A DNA stretch of 64,000 nucleotides from Mucilaginibacter robiniae (GCF_012849215.1 NZ_CP051682.1:2976001-3040000), one strand, 5' to 3'. Numbered from the stretch's first letter, positions 32,380 through 42,423 are shown. Notes: generated by a model not told the origin, from the letters alone. Program-made: numbers and translations.

Positions 32380-34053
32380 ATGAGACAACTAACCGCAGGT
32401 GACTATACCGTATTTGTCATCTACTTTATTATTGTGGCTGCGTATGGCCTATGGGTGTACCGGCGTAAAAGAAACGCCGATGCGACCTCTAAAGATTACT
32501 TTTTAGCTGAAGGATCACTCACTTGGTGGGCCATTGGAGCTTCCTTAATTGCTTCTAACATTTCGGCCGAGCAGTTTGTGGCTATGGCGGGTAATGGTTT
32601 CACCATGGGTCTGGCTATCTCAGCATATGAGTGGATGGCGGCCCTGACGCTGGTTATTGTGGCTACATTTTTTATTCCGGTTTACCTTAAGAATAAAATT
32701 TTCACCATGCCCCAGTTTCTCAGTCAGCGGTACAATGATACGGTAGCGATGATTATGGCCGTATTCTGGTTGTTGTTGTATATCATTGTTAACTTAACCT
32801 CTATTCTATACTTAGGCGCTATTGCGGTGAATGGTATATCGGGTATCAACTTCAACGTGTGCTTGATTGCTTTGGCCGGCTTTGCGGTAATTATCACGCT
32901 GGGTGGTATGAAGGTGATTGGCTTTACCGACGTGATACAGGTATTCTTCCTGATTCTGGGCGGTTTGGTCACTACCTATATTGCCGTAGGTCAGGTAGCT
33001 CAACATTATGGCACTACCGGTTTTGGTAATGGTTTATCACTGATGTACCATCAGTTTAATGATCACTTCCACATGATTATCAAGAAGGATAATCCCAACT
33101 TTATTGATTTGCCGGGCTTAACAGTATTGCTGGGTGGTTTGTGGATTGTGAACCTGAACTACTGGGGCTGTAACCAATACATTACCCAACGGGCTTTGGG
33201 TGCTAACCTGAAAACAGCTCGTGGTGGTTTGTTATTTGCTGCTTTTTTGAAGCTGATGATGCCGCTGATTGTAGTGTTGCCTGGTATTGCCGCTTTCGTG
33301 TTGTACAAGCAAAGCGTATTTGGCGGCGACGAGATGAAGAGCTTAACTGATAATCATGATAAAGCTTATCCGGTATTGTTAAACTTGTTGCCTGCTGGCT
33401 TCAAAGGTTTATCTTTTGCGGCATTAACAGCAGCTGTGGTAGCTTCGTTAGCAGGTAAGGCCAATAGTATTGCCACCATCTTTACACTGGATATTTACAA
33501 AAAGAAAATCAACCCAAGTGCACCAGATTATAAGCTGGTGAACGTAGGTAAGATTTCCGTTATTGTAGCCATGATTTTAGGGGTAATTATATCTCCTTTC
33601 CTGGGCATCGATAAAAAAGGTGGTTTTACCTTTATTCAGGAGTATACCGGCTTTGTATCACCAGGTATCTTTGCCATGTTCATCTTGGGCTTCTTCTGGA
33701 AAAAAGCATCATCTAATGCAGCCTTGTTTGCCACTATTGGCGGTTTTATCCTATCAGTAATATTCAAGTTCATGCCTAAGTTTATGGATTTGTCTTTCCT
33801 GTATCCAGTTGGTTTTGCGGTGAAAAGCAAAGACAGTGGCTTGTGGGAAATACCGTTCCTAGATCGTATGGGCTTTGTGTTCATCCTGTGTATTGTTGGT
33901 ATGATTATCATTAGTTTGGCTGATGCGGCAAAGGGTAAAGAAACCAATGGTTTGGATGTAGATACTAACATGTTTAAAACCTCAAATTCATTTGCGGTAG
34001 GTTCATTAATTGTGTGTGGTATCCTGGTAGCTTTATATACCCTATTCTGGTAA
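32380..34053 (+). CDS. Sodium/sugar symporter (SSS family), probable xylose transporter
   Basis: The 557-residue protein has 13-14 hydrophobic helices and SGLT-like signatures: DYFLAEGSLTWWAIGASLIASNISAEQFVAMAGNG is split over residues 43-77, and WGCNQYITQRALGA lies near 264. A long helix pair ends the protein (VGSLIVCGILVALYTLFW). As third gene behind xylB and xylA, 50 bases after xylA, it probably imports xylose with sodium; glucose or galactose cannot be excluded. The operon ends at the terminator 34083-34112. Confidence 0.92.
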   Translation: MRQLTAGDYTVFVIYFIIVAAYGLWVYRRKRNADATSKDYFLAEGSLTWWAIGASLIASNISAEQFVAMAGNGFTMGLAISAYEWMAALTLVIVATFFIPVYLKNKIFTMPQFLSQRYNDTVAMIMAVFWLLLYIIVNLTSILYLGAIAVNGISGINFNVCLIALAGFAVIITLGGMKVIGFTDVIQVFFLILGGLVTTYIAVGQVAQHYGTTGFGNGLSLMYHQFNDHFHMIIKKDNPNFIDLPGLTVLLGGLWIVNLNYWGCNQYITQRALGANLKTARGGLLFAAFLKLMMPLIVVLPGIAAFVLYKQSVFGGDEMKSLTDNHDKAYPVLLNLLPAGFKGLSFAALTAAVVASLAGKANSIATIFTLDIYKKKINPSAPDYKLVNVGKISVIVAMILGVIISPFLGIDKKGGFTFIQEYTGFVSPGIFAMFILGFFWKKASSNAALFATIGGFILSVIFKFMPKFMDLSFLYPVGFAVKSKDSGLWEIPFLDRMGFVFILCIVGMIIISLADAAKGKETNGLDVDTNMFKTSNSFAVGSLIVCGILVALYTLFW

Positions 34054-34082
34054 TAAAAATTTAGTATAGCTTATTCATATTC

Positions 34083-34112
34083 AAGGCGGCAGATATTAAA
34101 TCTGGCCGCCTT
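34083..34112 (+). terminator. Intrinsic terminator of the xyl operon
   Basis: aaggcggc (34083-34090) pairs with gccgcctt (34105-34112), with an inner agat/atct extension past a bulge, followed by a strong T-run. Confidence 0.85.
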
Positions 34113-34225
34113 TTTTGTTGTTTGTGCTGTTTAAAAGCGTGTTAATGTTAATAACGTTAGCCGCAGTTATTGGTAACGTACGTTTTTTTTAAGCTTAAAC
34201 TTCATGGAACCATTAAACTCAAGAA

Positions 34226-35374
34226 TTATGATTCTTCAATTTTATCTACCATCCACACCATCAATAAGCCTAACAAAGCGATAATCCCGAACGACCAGCG
34301 GAAGCCGACCTGTTGTGCGGCATGGCCTACAAAGGGAGGTACAATCAAAAAGCCGAAGTACCCAATGGTAGATATAGAGGCAATAGCAGTACCACTGTTC
34401 AACGTAGCCGATTTGCCAGCAATACTAAATACTAATGGTACCACGCACGATACCCCCAAGCCCACCAGCATAAAGCCAAGGGTAGCAGTTAATGGATAGG
34501 GCAGGAGCACAGCTACCATTAGCCCACCGAAGATGAACCAGCCACTATAGTTAAGTAGATTTTTAATGCCGATTTTGTGTACTACTTTATCGCCAGCAAA
34601 GCGTCCGGTAGTCATGGCGATCATGTAGGCTACAAAGGCGGCGGTGGAAACAGCTTTGGTAGCATGGATAGCGTTCTTAAAATAAATGGTACTCCAATCA
34701 TACATCACGTTTTCACAAGCCATGCTGGCAAAGCAGATAATGGCAAACTTTAGCATGGGTTTATCAGGTAAAGTAAGCAGTGGCTTGCGTTGGGTAGGTA
34801 TCGGTTTTTGATACAGGGTTGAAGGATAAAAGTACAACGATAACAGAATAAGCAACACGCCAGCTATGGGTAAATGGTAAGCCGGTGCAATACTGGCGCT
34901 TACCATAATATAGCCAACACCCGCTCCTGCAAACCCTGCCAAGCTCCAGATACCGTGAAAGGTAGTGATGATGGATTTGTTATATAGTGATTGAACACCT
35001 ACCGATTGTGCATTTACAGATAAATTCAGCAGGTTGCGTGCTGAGCCAAAGCAAAACAGGATAAATACCAGCTGCCATACTTGTGTGGTAAAGCCCAGCA
35101 AACCCAGCATTACATTAAAAAATAAGGCACCAAAAAGTAGAATGCTTTTACTGGTATATTGGCTCAGTAAACGGCCTGTGACAGGTAAAGTTATCATGAG
35201 GCCTATGGGTAAGGCAAATAGCACGTTACCTAATTGTGCCTCGTTTAAGTGCAACTGTTGTTGCAACGTAAGTATTCGAGATGCCCATGAGGCATAGCCA
35301 AAGCCTGAAATGAAAAAGAAAACGGCACAGCCAATTCTTAACTCTCGTAATGATTTATTCTTAACCTCTGTCAT
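34226..35374 (-). CDS. Major facilitator superfamily transporter
   Basis: The 382-residue protein has 12 hydrophobic segments and the MFS layout: FFISGFGYASWASRIL near residue 17, LPIGLMITLPVTGRLLSQY near 55 (loop 2-3 region) and a second half with TGRFAGDKVVHKIG near 250. It lies behind lacI and GH67 on the same strand, 64 bases after the GH67 stop, so it may import glucuronate or an oligosaccharide freed from xylan. That is context only; the sequence also resembles the YbjJ type of drug or sugar exporters. Confidence 0.88.
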   Translation of the reverse strand: MTEVKNKSLRELRIGCAVFFFISGFGYASWASRILTLQQQLHLNEAQLGNVLFALPIGLMITLPVTGRLLSQYTSKSILLFGALFFNVMLGLLGFTTQVWQLVFILFCFGSARNLLNLSVNAQSVGVQSLYNKSIITTFHGIWSLAGFAGAGVGYIMVSASIAPAYHLPIAGVLLILLSLYFYPSTLYQKPIPTQRKPLLTLPDKPMLKFAIICFASMACENVMYDWSTIYFKNAIHATKAVSTAAFVAYMIAMTTGRFAGDKVVHKIGIKNLLNYSGWFIFGGLMVAVLLPYPLTATLGFMLVGLGVSCVVPLVFSIAGKSATLNSGTAIASISTIGYFGFLIVPPFVGHAAQQVGFRWSFGIIALLGLLMVWMVDKIEES

Positions 35375-35438
35375 GGAATGGCAAAAGTAAGATAATGCCT
35401 GTAGGTTACTTTCAGGATTTGTTTAGAACAGACTCATT

Positions 35439-37604
35439 TTATTGCACACCTCTGGTACCTGGGATAAAATAGAATTTCTGATTTTCATAGTAAGCCAAAT
35501 CATGATCCGGCTTTTCGTACCCGGCAGGGATAGGCATTTTCGAAAAATGTTGAAAATACAACACGCAGCTATTGCGCCACCACTCGGCTTCCTGTTCTTG
35601 TATGGCTAATAAATCTTTTACTTCCGCAAAACGTTCATTATCAATTTTGCCTTGCATCAAACTCCAGGTCTTCTGCATGTTTCTGACTGAATCAACACCG
35701 CTGTAATAACGATGTACCATTTCCTGCCACAAGTTGCGACCTGAAGGCATGGCATAGTTCCAGCTTACGTGATGGAACCACAGCAGAAATTTTTCAGGCG
35801 TAGTTTGTACATTTTCCAGTTGGTTGCGTACTTCTGGAAAGTATTGTGCTACGGCGTTACTTCCTCTGGAACTACGCTCAAAACCTACACCTGCCGAATC
35901 AGCTTTGTGGTAATAAACCGCTGTCCAGTCGGGCCTACCGGCTTGAGCAACCCACGGGCCGGGTCCATAATGCGCATCGCGTCCCATAATGTGATGTAAC
36001 CCGAGCGGCGTCATGTAATTAACAGTAATCTCGCGCGAATCCATCATCATTTGTTTGACCGGGTTCACAAAGGCAGCATCGTTGGTAAAAGTCATACGTA
36101 GCCAATCGTCAGCAATAGTATTGGGGCTTTGTTCCGGGTTCCAGGCCAATCTACCAAAGGCATACCAGTTGGCCTGTGCAAACGGATGCCCGCACCAGTT
36201 CACATCCGAGCCAATGTTAGCCACGCCAGCCATTCCGGTAAGCGGTTGATGGTCTAACTGCCCATCAATCACCTTAGCTACAGTAGAGCCTTTCCCATGC
36301 GCATAAGTATCAGACGCTAGCGTCTCTTTAAATAGTTGACCCAAATAAACCAGGTGAGTAGAGAAGCCCAGGTACTCCTGCGTAATCTGGAACTCCATCA
36401 TCACTGGCGTTTTAGGCATCGCCCCAAACAATGGATGGAAAGGTTCGCGTGGTTGAAAATCAATAGCACCATTCTTTACTTGCACAATCACGTTACTGTG
36501 AAATTGCCCATCTAATGGTTTAAACTCGTTGTAAGCTTGTTTGGCACGATCGTCGGGTACTTTATCATCATATACAAAAGCACGCCACATCACAATGCCG
36601 CCATGAGGTTTTAAGGCATCGGCCAGCATGTTGGCACCTTCGGCGTGGTTGCGGCCGTAAGTTTGCGGCCCTGGCTGACCTTCAGAGTTGGCTTTCACCA
36701 GAAAGCCACCAAAATCAGGAATATAGCGGTAAATTTCATCGGCTTTATCTTTCCACCATTTTTGTACGCCGGCATCCAGCGGATCGGCCGTTTTCAAGCC
36801 ACCAATTTCAACCGGTGCGCTAAAGCGGATAGACAAGAACAGTTTAATACCATACGGCCGGAAAGCTTTAGCTAATGCTGCAGCTTTGGTAATATAATCA
36901 GTAGTGAGTGATAATGCATTAGCATTTACATTGTTTACTACCGTGGCGTTGATACCAATAGAGGCATTCGCGCGAGCATAATCAATATAACGCCGGTCAA
37001 TGTAACCCGGCAGTTTATGCCATTTCCATAAAGATGAACCGGCATAGCCGCGCTCAACTGTACGGTCCAGATTATCCCAGTGATTCAGGATACGACATTG
37101 GATTTTAGGCTGATCAATTAGGGCTAAATGATTCAGACTGCTATGGGTTTGTAAAAGCTTTAAAAAGTTGAATACGCCATATAAAACACCTACATCGGTA
37201 TTTGCGCCTATAGTTATAGTGACCTTGCCATTTTGCTGCGTATTCTTAATGAAGTAGCCTTCCCGCCTGATAGTATTAAGTTCTTGACGGTGCTGCGCTA
37301 TGAGTGTTGATGTTTGTGGAGTGCCTATCACCAATGTACCATTAGCCGTAACTGTATTGGCCTCGGCTGGCTGCAAACTAAGCATCTGCCCTAATGCGTT
37401 TTGTAGTTCTGTTTTGGCAACCTTAAGTGTAGGCGAACCAGCCGGAAATATCAGCTGTTTTACCGATTGCCGGTAGTTATTGTACAACGCGGGTTCAGTA
37501 ACGCGTTCATACCTGAGCCATAAGCGATAATTATCTTCGGCCCAGGCATGCAGGGTACTGAACAGCAGCAAAACCGCCGCAATAAAACAGATACTTTTTC
37601 TCAT
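35439..37604 (-). CDS. aguA: Alpha-glucuronidase, glycoside hydrolase family 67, exported
   Basis: The 721-residue enzyme cleaves 4-O-methyl-glucuronic acid from the non-reducing ends of xylo-oligosaccharides. A signal peptide (about 1-22) is followed by the N-terminal domain and a TIM barrel with CRILNHWDNLD near 170. The catalytic acid is E308 in NSEGQPGPQTYGR; D382 in IDFQPREPFHPL and E410 in MEFQITQEYLG fit the known base residues of Cellvibrio GH67. The signal peptide suggests a periplasmic enzyme. It lies 24 bases after lacI and probably shares its transcript. Confidence 0.95.
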   Translation of the reverse strand: MRKSICFIAAVLLLFSTLHAWAEDNYRLWLRYERVTEPALYNNYRQSVKQLIFPAGSPTLKVAKTELQNALGQMLSLQPAEANTVTANGTLVIGTPQTSTLIAQHRQELNTIRREGYFIKNTQQNGKVTITIGANTDVGVLYGVFNFLKLLQTHSSLNHLALIDQPKIQCRILNHWDNLDRTVERGYAGSSLWKWHKLPGYIDRRYIDYARANASIGINATVVNNVNANALSLTTDYITKAAALAKAFRPYGIKLFLSIRFSAPVEIGGLKTADPLDAGVQKWWKDKADEIYRYIPDFGGFLVKANSEGQPGPQTYGRNHAEGANMLADALKPHGGIVMWRAFVYDDKVPDDRAKQAYNEFKPLDGQFHSNVIVQVKNGAIDFQPREPFHPLFGAMPKTPVMMEFQITQEYLGFSTHLVYLGQLFKETLASDTYAHGKGSTVAKVIDGQLDHQPLTGMAGVANIGSDVNWCGHPFAQANWYAFGRLAWNPEQSPNTIADDWLRMTFTNDAAFVNPVKQMMMDSREITVNYMTPLGLHHIMGRDAHYGPGPWVAQAGRPDWTAVYYHKADSAGVGFERSSRGSNAVAQYFPEVRNQLENVQTTPEKFLLWFHHVSWNYAMPSGRNLWQEMVHRYYSGVDSVRNMQKTWSLMQGKIDNERFAEVKDLLAIQEQEAEWWRNSCVLYFQHFSKMPIPAGYEKPDHDLAYYENQKFYFIPGTRGVQ

Positions 37605-37628
37605 AATTAAGGCAGATAATAGCGGGCA

Positions 37629-38660
37629 TCATTTTTTTCTTAAAGACGACTCCCGGATAATAAGATCCGATTTCAGGATCAATTTATTGTCGGTCACCGT
37701 ATCGGTTACATTGTTCAGCCTGTCCACTAAAATTTGTGCAGCTACTTCGCCCATCTCGTAGCCTTTATAATTCACAGTGGTTAAGTTTGGCTCAACTATG
37801 CTGGCTTCCCTGTCATTATTGAAACCGGCAACGGCTATATCTTCAGGTATGTTGATACCGTGTTTTTTTAACTCCAACAGGCAGCCTACTGCACATGCAT
37901 CATTAATAGCAAAAACAGCATCAGGCCGTTCAGGCATGTTAAGTATTTGATGTGCGGCCTTCTCACCATCTTGCATGCCTAAATGCGTATAAATAATCAG
38001 GCTTTCATCAAAAGGAATGTTGTTATCCAGTAAAGCTTGTTTGTAACCATTAAAACGATCGAGGGCTACAGCACTTAGCCGGTAAGCCGTAACATGAACA
38101 ATTCGTTTACAGCCCTGCTCAATCAGGTGCTGTGTAACATCATAAGCTGCTTTCACATTATCAATAGCCACACCTGGGCATTGCTCATGCGGAAAGGTAC
38201 GGTCGAAATAAACCAGCGGAATGCCGCGTTTAACAAAGCTTTCGAAGTGTTCGGCATTTTCGGTATCATAAGCTAACGATACCAGCAAGCCATCAACCCG
38301 GTTGTTGTACATGGCTTGAGCAATGTTAACTTCTTTATCAATATTATCTAATGATTGACTGATAATCAAGTTGTAATTGGCTTTGCTCAGCACGCTATCC
38401 ACGCCCGATATAATGTTCGACATGAAACTGCTGTTCAGGTTACCTACAATAATGCCGATAATATTGCTGCGCTTTTTGCGCAGGTTACTAGCCAAATGAT
38501 TAGAACGATAGCCCATCTGATCGGCCGTTTCTACAATTCTTTGTTTGGTATTAACGTTTACCGATGGATGGTTCATCAAACCCCGGCTTACAGTAGCCGC
38601 AGATATGTTCAGCTTCCTGGCAATATCATATATCGTAATCTCTTTCTCTAAAATATTCAT
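37629..38660 (-). CDS. LacI-family transcriptional regulator, probable glucuronate/xylan switch
   Basis: ATG 38660 (MNILEKEITIYDIARKLNIS) is chosen as the normal LacI start; the frame extends to 38684. The HTH (ITIYDIARKLNISAATVSRG, then LMNHPSVNVNTKQRI) is followed by the hinge SNHLASNLRKKRS and a periplasmic-binding-protein-like effector domain with GIIVGNLNSSFMSNIISG and VAGFNNDREASIVEP. It is the first gene of lacI-GH67-MFS and is divergent from uxuA. It probably binds the TGATGCRTCA sites at 39087-39135 and responds to a hexuronate-derived sugar; this is inferred from position. Confidence 0.92.
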   Translation of the reverse strand: MNILEKEITIYDIARKLNISAATVSRGLMNHPSVNVNTKQRIVETADQMGYRSNHLASNLRKKRSNIIGIIVGNLNSSFMSNIISGVDSVLSKANYNLIISQSLDNIDKEVNIAQAMYNNRVDGLLVSLAYDTENAEHFESFVKRGIPLVYFDRTFPHEQCPGVAIDNVKAAYDVTQHLIEQGCKRIVHVTAYRLSAVALDRFNGYKQALLDNNIPFDESLIIYTHLGMQDGEKAAHQILNMPERPDAVFAINDACAVGCLLELKKHGINIPEDIAVAGFNNDREASIVEPNLTTVNYKGYEMGEVAAQILVDRLNNVTDTVTDNKLILKSDLIIRESSLRKK

Positions 38661-39258
38661 AGTCTGTATGCCCTCAATAATCAATGTATCAGTAAATACG
38701 AAGTAAGGTAATCAAAAGTTAGATACTCAGCTTGAGTAAATCACTAACAATACCCTGTTAAAATGTACTCAACGTTTCATAAACGTGATTTGATATATAG
38801 ATTTGATGAATGGCTAATATATTAAAATAATGTAATCGATTGTGCTTGTGAGTATATACCTTCAGTCGTACATCATAAGAATTATACCTAAAAAGTTATG
38901 CAACAATAGGCTATGATAATAACTATAACCATAAAGTTAGTTGCCAATGAGCTATTTAGGCACTCAACAATTAAGTTAATTTTTGTTATATGAATGTTGA
39001 CCTATTTTATCAAATACTATTCATTTATTGATAAAACTATTATAACCTAGACGATTAGCACATTAAGTTTGCTTAAAAAACATTTTTGATGCGTCAAAAT
39101 GATGTTTACCTTGTAACGGTAAATTTGATGCATCATAAATGAGGGTTGATTTGTAACGGAAGTTAACAGCAGCTAATTTTTAGTTCAGCAAAACAACAAA
39201 CAGTAAAGTCATTATAACCAATAACCAATAACCAATAACAACTAATATAACGCTAAGT
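38661..39258. other. Divergent lacI/uxuA intergenic region, 598 bp
   Basis: It is AT-rich, with no ORF. The right part contains the duplicated operator-like element (39081-39159). A further stretch (38750-39050) shows only AT-rich sequence with no clear motif. Confidence 0.55.
39081..39159 (+). promoter_or_regulatory. Tandem 40-bp element with TGATGCRTCA palindromes, candidate LacI operators
   Basis: Two copies share tttgatgcRtca, then a-a-atga-g, a short variable part and ttgtaacgg. The palindromes tgatgcgtca (39087-39096) and tgatgcatca (39126-39135) are 39 bases apart, and ttgtaacgg recurs at 39111 and 39151. TAAATTTG (39120-39127) is a possible -7 element inside. LacI-type regulators bind such palindromes. 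Confidence 0.5.
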
Positions 39259-40455
39259 ATGATTGCTAATTTAGAACAGACCTTCCGTTGGTTCGGTCCT
39301 TCTGATCCGGTTACGTTAAGTGCTATTACGCAAACCGGTGCTACCGGCATTGTAAATGCTCTACACCATATTCCGGCAGGCGAGGAGTGGAGCCTGGAAG
39401 AAATACAAAAACGCAAAGCCATGATTGAGGCTGCCGGTCTGCGTTGGTCGGTAGTGGAGAGTGTGAACATTCACGAAAGTATCCGGATAGCCAGTCCTGA
39501 ACGTGATGCATATATTGAGAAATACATTAAAACACTTAAAAATCTTTCGGAAGCTGGCCTGAGTGTAGTTTGCTACAACTTTATGCCGGTATTAGATTGG
39601 ACCCGTACCAATCTGGATTACCGTTTGGCTAATGATGCTTCGGCACTACGCTATGATGCACCGGCGCTGGCTGCCTTTGACTTGTACATACTGCAACGTC
39701 CCGGAGCTTACAACGAGTTTACACCCGAGCAGCAGCAAAAAGCCAAAGCTTACTTTGATAGCTTAAGCGACGAGGAGAAGCAAAAGCTGACCAATATTAT
39801 TATGGCTGGTTTGCCAGGTACAGATGATGTTTACACCATTGAGGAGTTTAAGACGCATTTGAAAAAATACGAGCATATTAACGCTACTACATTGAAAGCT
39901 AATATGGCGTACTTTTTACAGGCTATTATACCCGATGCTGAAAAGTTGGGTATAAAGATGTGCGTACACCCCGACGATCCACCGTTTTCTATCTTGGGCT
40001 TGCCTCGTATTGTTTCAACCGAGCAGGATTTAAATGATGTGGTGAATGCCTGTCCATCGTCAAGCAATGGCTTAACTTTCTGTACAGGTTCATTAGGTGC
40101 TAACCCGGCTAATGATTTACCTGGTATTGTAAGCCGATTAGGGCAGCATTTTCACTTTTTACACTTGCGTAATGTAAAGCGCGAACCTGATGGCAGCTTC
40201 TACGAGGCCGATCACCTAGCCGGCAGTTCGGATATGTTTGCTATCATGAAGAACCTTATTTTAGAGCAAAAAAAGCGGGTTGATGGTGGACGTGCTGATG
40301 TTGCTATTCCGATGCGCCCCGATCATGGCCATAAATTGCTGGATGATTTTAATTATAAAACTTATCCGGGCTATTCTATAATCGGTCGTTTAAAAGGCTT
40401 AGCCGAACTACGTGGTTTGGAAATGGGCATTAAACGTACCTTGTTTGAAGAATAA
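39259..40455 (+). CDS. uxuA: Mannonate dehydratase
   Basis: The 398-residue enzyme dehydrates D-mannonate to 2-keto-3-deoxygluconate in glucuronate breakdown. Signatures include EQTFRWFGPSDPVTLSAI near the start, GIVNALHHIPAGEEW near 31, VESVNIHESIRI near 69, MCVHPDDPPFSILGLPRIV near 234, FCTGSLGANPAND near 273 and IPMRPDHGHKLLDDF near 353. No other uronate genes (uxaC, uxuB) are in the window. It is divergent from lacI and ends at a strong hairpin. Confidence 0.96.
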   Translation: MIANLEQTFRWFGPSDPVTLSAITQTGATGIVNALHHIPAGEEWSLEEIQKRKAMIEAAGLRWSVVESVNIHESIRIASPERDAYIEKYIKTLKNLSEAGLSVVCYNFMPVLDWTRTNLDYRLANDASALRYDAPALAAFDLYILQRPGAYNEFTPEQQQKAKAYFDSLSDEEKQKLTNIIMAGLPGTDDVYTIEEFKTHLKKYEHINATTLKANMAYFLQAIIPDAEKLGIKMCVHPDDPPFSILGLPRIVSTEQDLNDVVNACPSSSNGLTFCTGSLGANPANDLPGIVSRLGQHFHFLHLRNVKREPDGSFYEADHLAGSSDMFAIMKNLILEQKKRVDGGRADVAIPMRPDHGHKLLDDFNYKTYPGYSIIGRLKGLAELRGLEMGIKRTLFEE

Positions 40456-40466
40456 CCTATAAACAT

Positions 40467-40514
40467 AAAATACAGCAGGTGTTTATTATTGATAATAAAC
40501 ACCTGCTGTATTTT
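40467..40514. terminator. 22-bp bidirectional terminator between uxuA and asparaginase gene
   Basis: Left arm 40467-40489 is perfectly complementary to 40492-40514, with A-run and T-run flanks; 22 bp form a stem with a tiny loop. It serves both convergent genes. Confidence 0.85.
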
Positions 40515-40533
40515 TACAAACTTACTTAAGAGG

Positions 40534-41553
40534 TTACGATACGGTTAACTCACCGCGTATATCGGTCTCTATCCATTGTTTCACCCCTTTTGCATCATCA
40601 AACTGGCTTAATAGGTACATGGTTTTGGTAATGGCAGCCTCAAAGGTCATGTCGTAACCATTAGCTACCCCAATATCTTTTAACTGCTTGCTGGTTTCGT
40701 AACGGCCCAGCTCAACGGTACCTACCTTACACTGCGAAATGTTAACAATTACCTTATTGTTGTCAATAGCAGTTTTTAGTAAATCTACAAACCAAGGGTC
40801 GGTAGTGGTATTGCCGGCACCATAAGTTTCCATCACAATGCCGCGCACATCCGAGTTAACGATTGTTTCAATTACTTTCGGGCTAATGCCAGGGTAAAGC
40901 TTCAGTACAGCTACATCACTTACTAAATTTTGGTGTACAATAAGCTCTTCTTGTGCAGCCGGACGTATGTCATTAATGCTAAAACGCAAATGCACGCCAG
41001 ACTCGGCCAGTACCGGATAATTAGGCGACCGGAATGCTTCAAACTTAGAAGAATTGTATTTAAAGGCCCGGTTACCTCTGAATAGTTTATAGTCAAAGTA
41101 AATACAAACTTCAGGTACCCGTACGCGGTCGTTCTTTTTGGCTTTAGCAATTTCGATGGCCGTCATCAAGTTTTCTTTAGCATCGGTACGTATAGCACTA
41201 ATGGGTAGCTGCGAGCCTGTAAAGATAACTGGTTTAGAAAGGTTCTCTAACATGAAGCTTAAGGCTGAGGCTGAATAAGCCATCGTATCTGAGCCGTGCA
41301 AAATTACAAAGCCATCCACATCGTCATAGTTGCTCTGTATGAGTGCAGCCAAGCGGCTCCATATAGCCGGGTTCATGTTTGAGGAATCAATTACCTCATC
41401 AAAAGAGTGTACCTTGATGCGACAATTCAAACGCTCCAATTCGGGAACGTTTTCCATTATCTGCTCAAAATTAATAGGTACGAGCGTTTTCGTCCGCGGA
41501 TCGCTCATCATACCGATTGTCCCGCCGGTATAGATGATTAGTATCTGGCACAT
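40534..41553 (-). CDS. ansA: Type I (cytoplasmic) L-asparaginase
   Basis: The 339-residue enzyme hydrolyses asparagine to aspartate and ammonia. The catalytic threonines lie in IIYTGGTIGMMSD (near residue 9) and ILHGSDTMAYSASALSFM (near 84), with the lysine in RTDAKENLMTAIEIA near 155. No signal peptide is present, matching the type I cytoplasmic class. It is monocistronic or followed by tatD only across separate promoters; tatD lies upstream of it, 50 bases away on the same strand. Confidence 0.92.
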   Translation of the reverse strand: MCQILIIYTGGTIGMMSDPRTKTLVPINFEQIMENVPELERLNCRIKVHSFDEVIDSSNMNPAIWSRLAALIQSNYDDVDGFVILHGSDTMAYSASALSFMLENLSKPVIFTGSQLPISAIRTDAKENLMTAIEIAKAKKNDRVRVPEVCIYFDYKLFRGNRAFKYNSSKFEAFRSPNYPVLAESGVHLRFSINDIRPAAQEELIVHQNLVSDVAVLKLYPGISPKVIETIVNSDVRGIVMETYGAGNTTTDPWFVDLLKTAIDNNKVIVNISQCKVGTVELGRYETSKQLKDIGVANGYDMTFEAAITKTMYLLSQFDDAKGVKQWIETDIRGELTVS

Positions 41554-41603
41554 GGTAATTGGTTGTATGCTAAAAATAAAAAAATCAAATTATAAAACAT
41601 GAG

Positions 41604-42371
41604 CTATATGCCAAAAACTTTAACCGAGTTATCGGTGGTGATTTGGGCTACCGTTTCCAAACTTACCTGATGCAGGTCGGCTACTTTTTGGGCCACATAA
41701 ATCAGGTATGCACTTTCGTTAGGTTTGCCCCGGTATGGCACCGGCGTAAGGTACGGAGAATCGGTTTCTAAAACGATATGTTGTAAATCAATTTGTTGAA
41801 CAACCTTATCCAAACCTGCGTTTTTATAAGTTACTACACCGCCAATGCCTAGCATAAAACCTAAGTCGGTAATCAATTTGGCTTGCTCTACCGTACCTGA
41901 AAAGCAGTGGAATATCCCCCGCAGCTTTTCGTCATGTTCTTCCTGTAAAATGGCATATACTTCATCAAAAGCATTGCGGCAATGGATAACAATCGGTAAA
42001 TCGGCAGCTTTAGCCCAGCTAATCTGCTGTTTAAAAGCTTCCTGCTGTTCGACCAGGTAGGTTTTATCCCAATACAGGTCAATACCAATTTCGCCAATGG
42101 CATATACCCGGGTTTGTTGCAAAGCTGCATGTATGGTTTGCAGTTCCTGCTGCCAATTGGCTTTTACATCACAAGGGTGCAAACCCAGCATAGGATAGCA
42201 GTACTGTGGAAAAGTGCTTACCATATCCATCACCAGGGGGATCGAAGCCGAATCAACATTGGGCAGAAACAAACGGCTGATACCTTGATCAAGGCAACGT
42301 TGCATCAGGGCTGCTTTTTTATCTGTATCGGTTTCGTAGTACTGGTGGGTATGAGTGTCGGTTAATACCAT
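41604..42371 (-). CDS. TatD-family metal-dependent DNase
   Basis: The 255-residue protein has the amidohydrolase metal ligands: LTDTHTHQYY at residue 3, EIGIDLYWDK near 93, VIHCRNAFDE near 129, IFHCFSGTV near 152 and LETDSPYLTPVPYRGK near 200. TatD enzymes cut DNA with 3' exonuclease activity and help repair oxidative damage; some act in D-aminoacyl-tRNA editing. It lies 50 bases ahead of ansA on the same strand and may be cotranscribed with it. A terminator separates it from the FKBP gene behind it. Confidence 0.92.
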   Translation of the reverse strand: MVLTDTHTHQYYETDTDKKAALMQRCLDQGISRLFLPNVDSASIPLVMDMVSTFPQYCYPMLGLHPCDVKANWQQELQTIHAALQQTRVYAIGEIGIDLYWDKTYLVEQQEAFKQQISWAKAADLPIVIHCRNAFDEVYAILQEEHDEKLRGIFHCFSGTVEQAKLITDLGFMLGIGGVVTYKNAGLDKVVQQIDLQHIVLETDSPYLTPVPYRGKPNESAYLIYVAQKVADLHQVSLETVAQITTDNSVKVFGI

Positions 42372-42383
42372 GGCGGCTAAAAT

Positions 42384-42416
42384 AAAAAGCCTTCTGCAGT
42401 TAGCAGAAGGCTTTTT
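42384..42416 (-). terminator. Intrinsic terminator of the FKBP gene
   Basis: A 14-bp perfect stem (42384-42397 with 42403-42416) with a 5-base loop follows the stop at 42424 on the minus strand, and T5 follows the GC-rich part. Confidence 0.85.
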
Positions 42417-42423
42417 GATAAAA

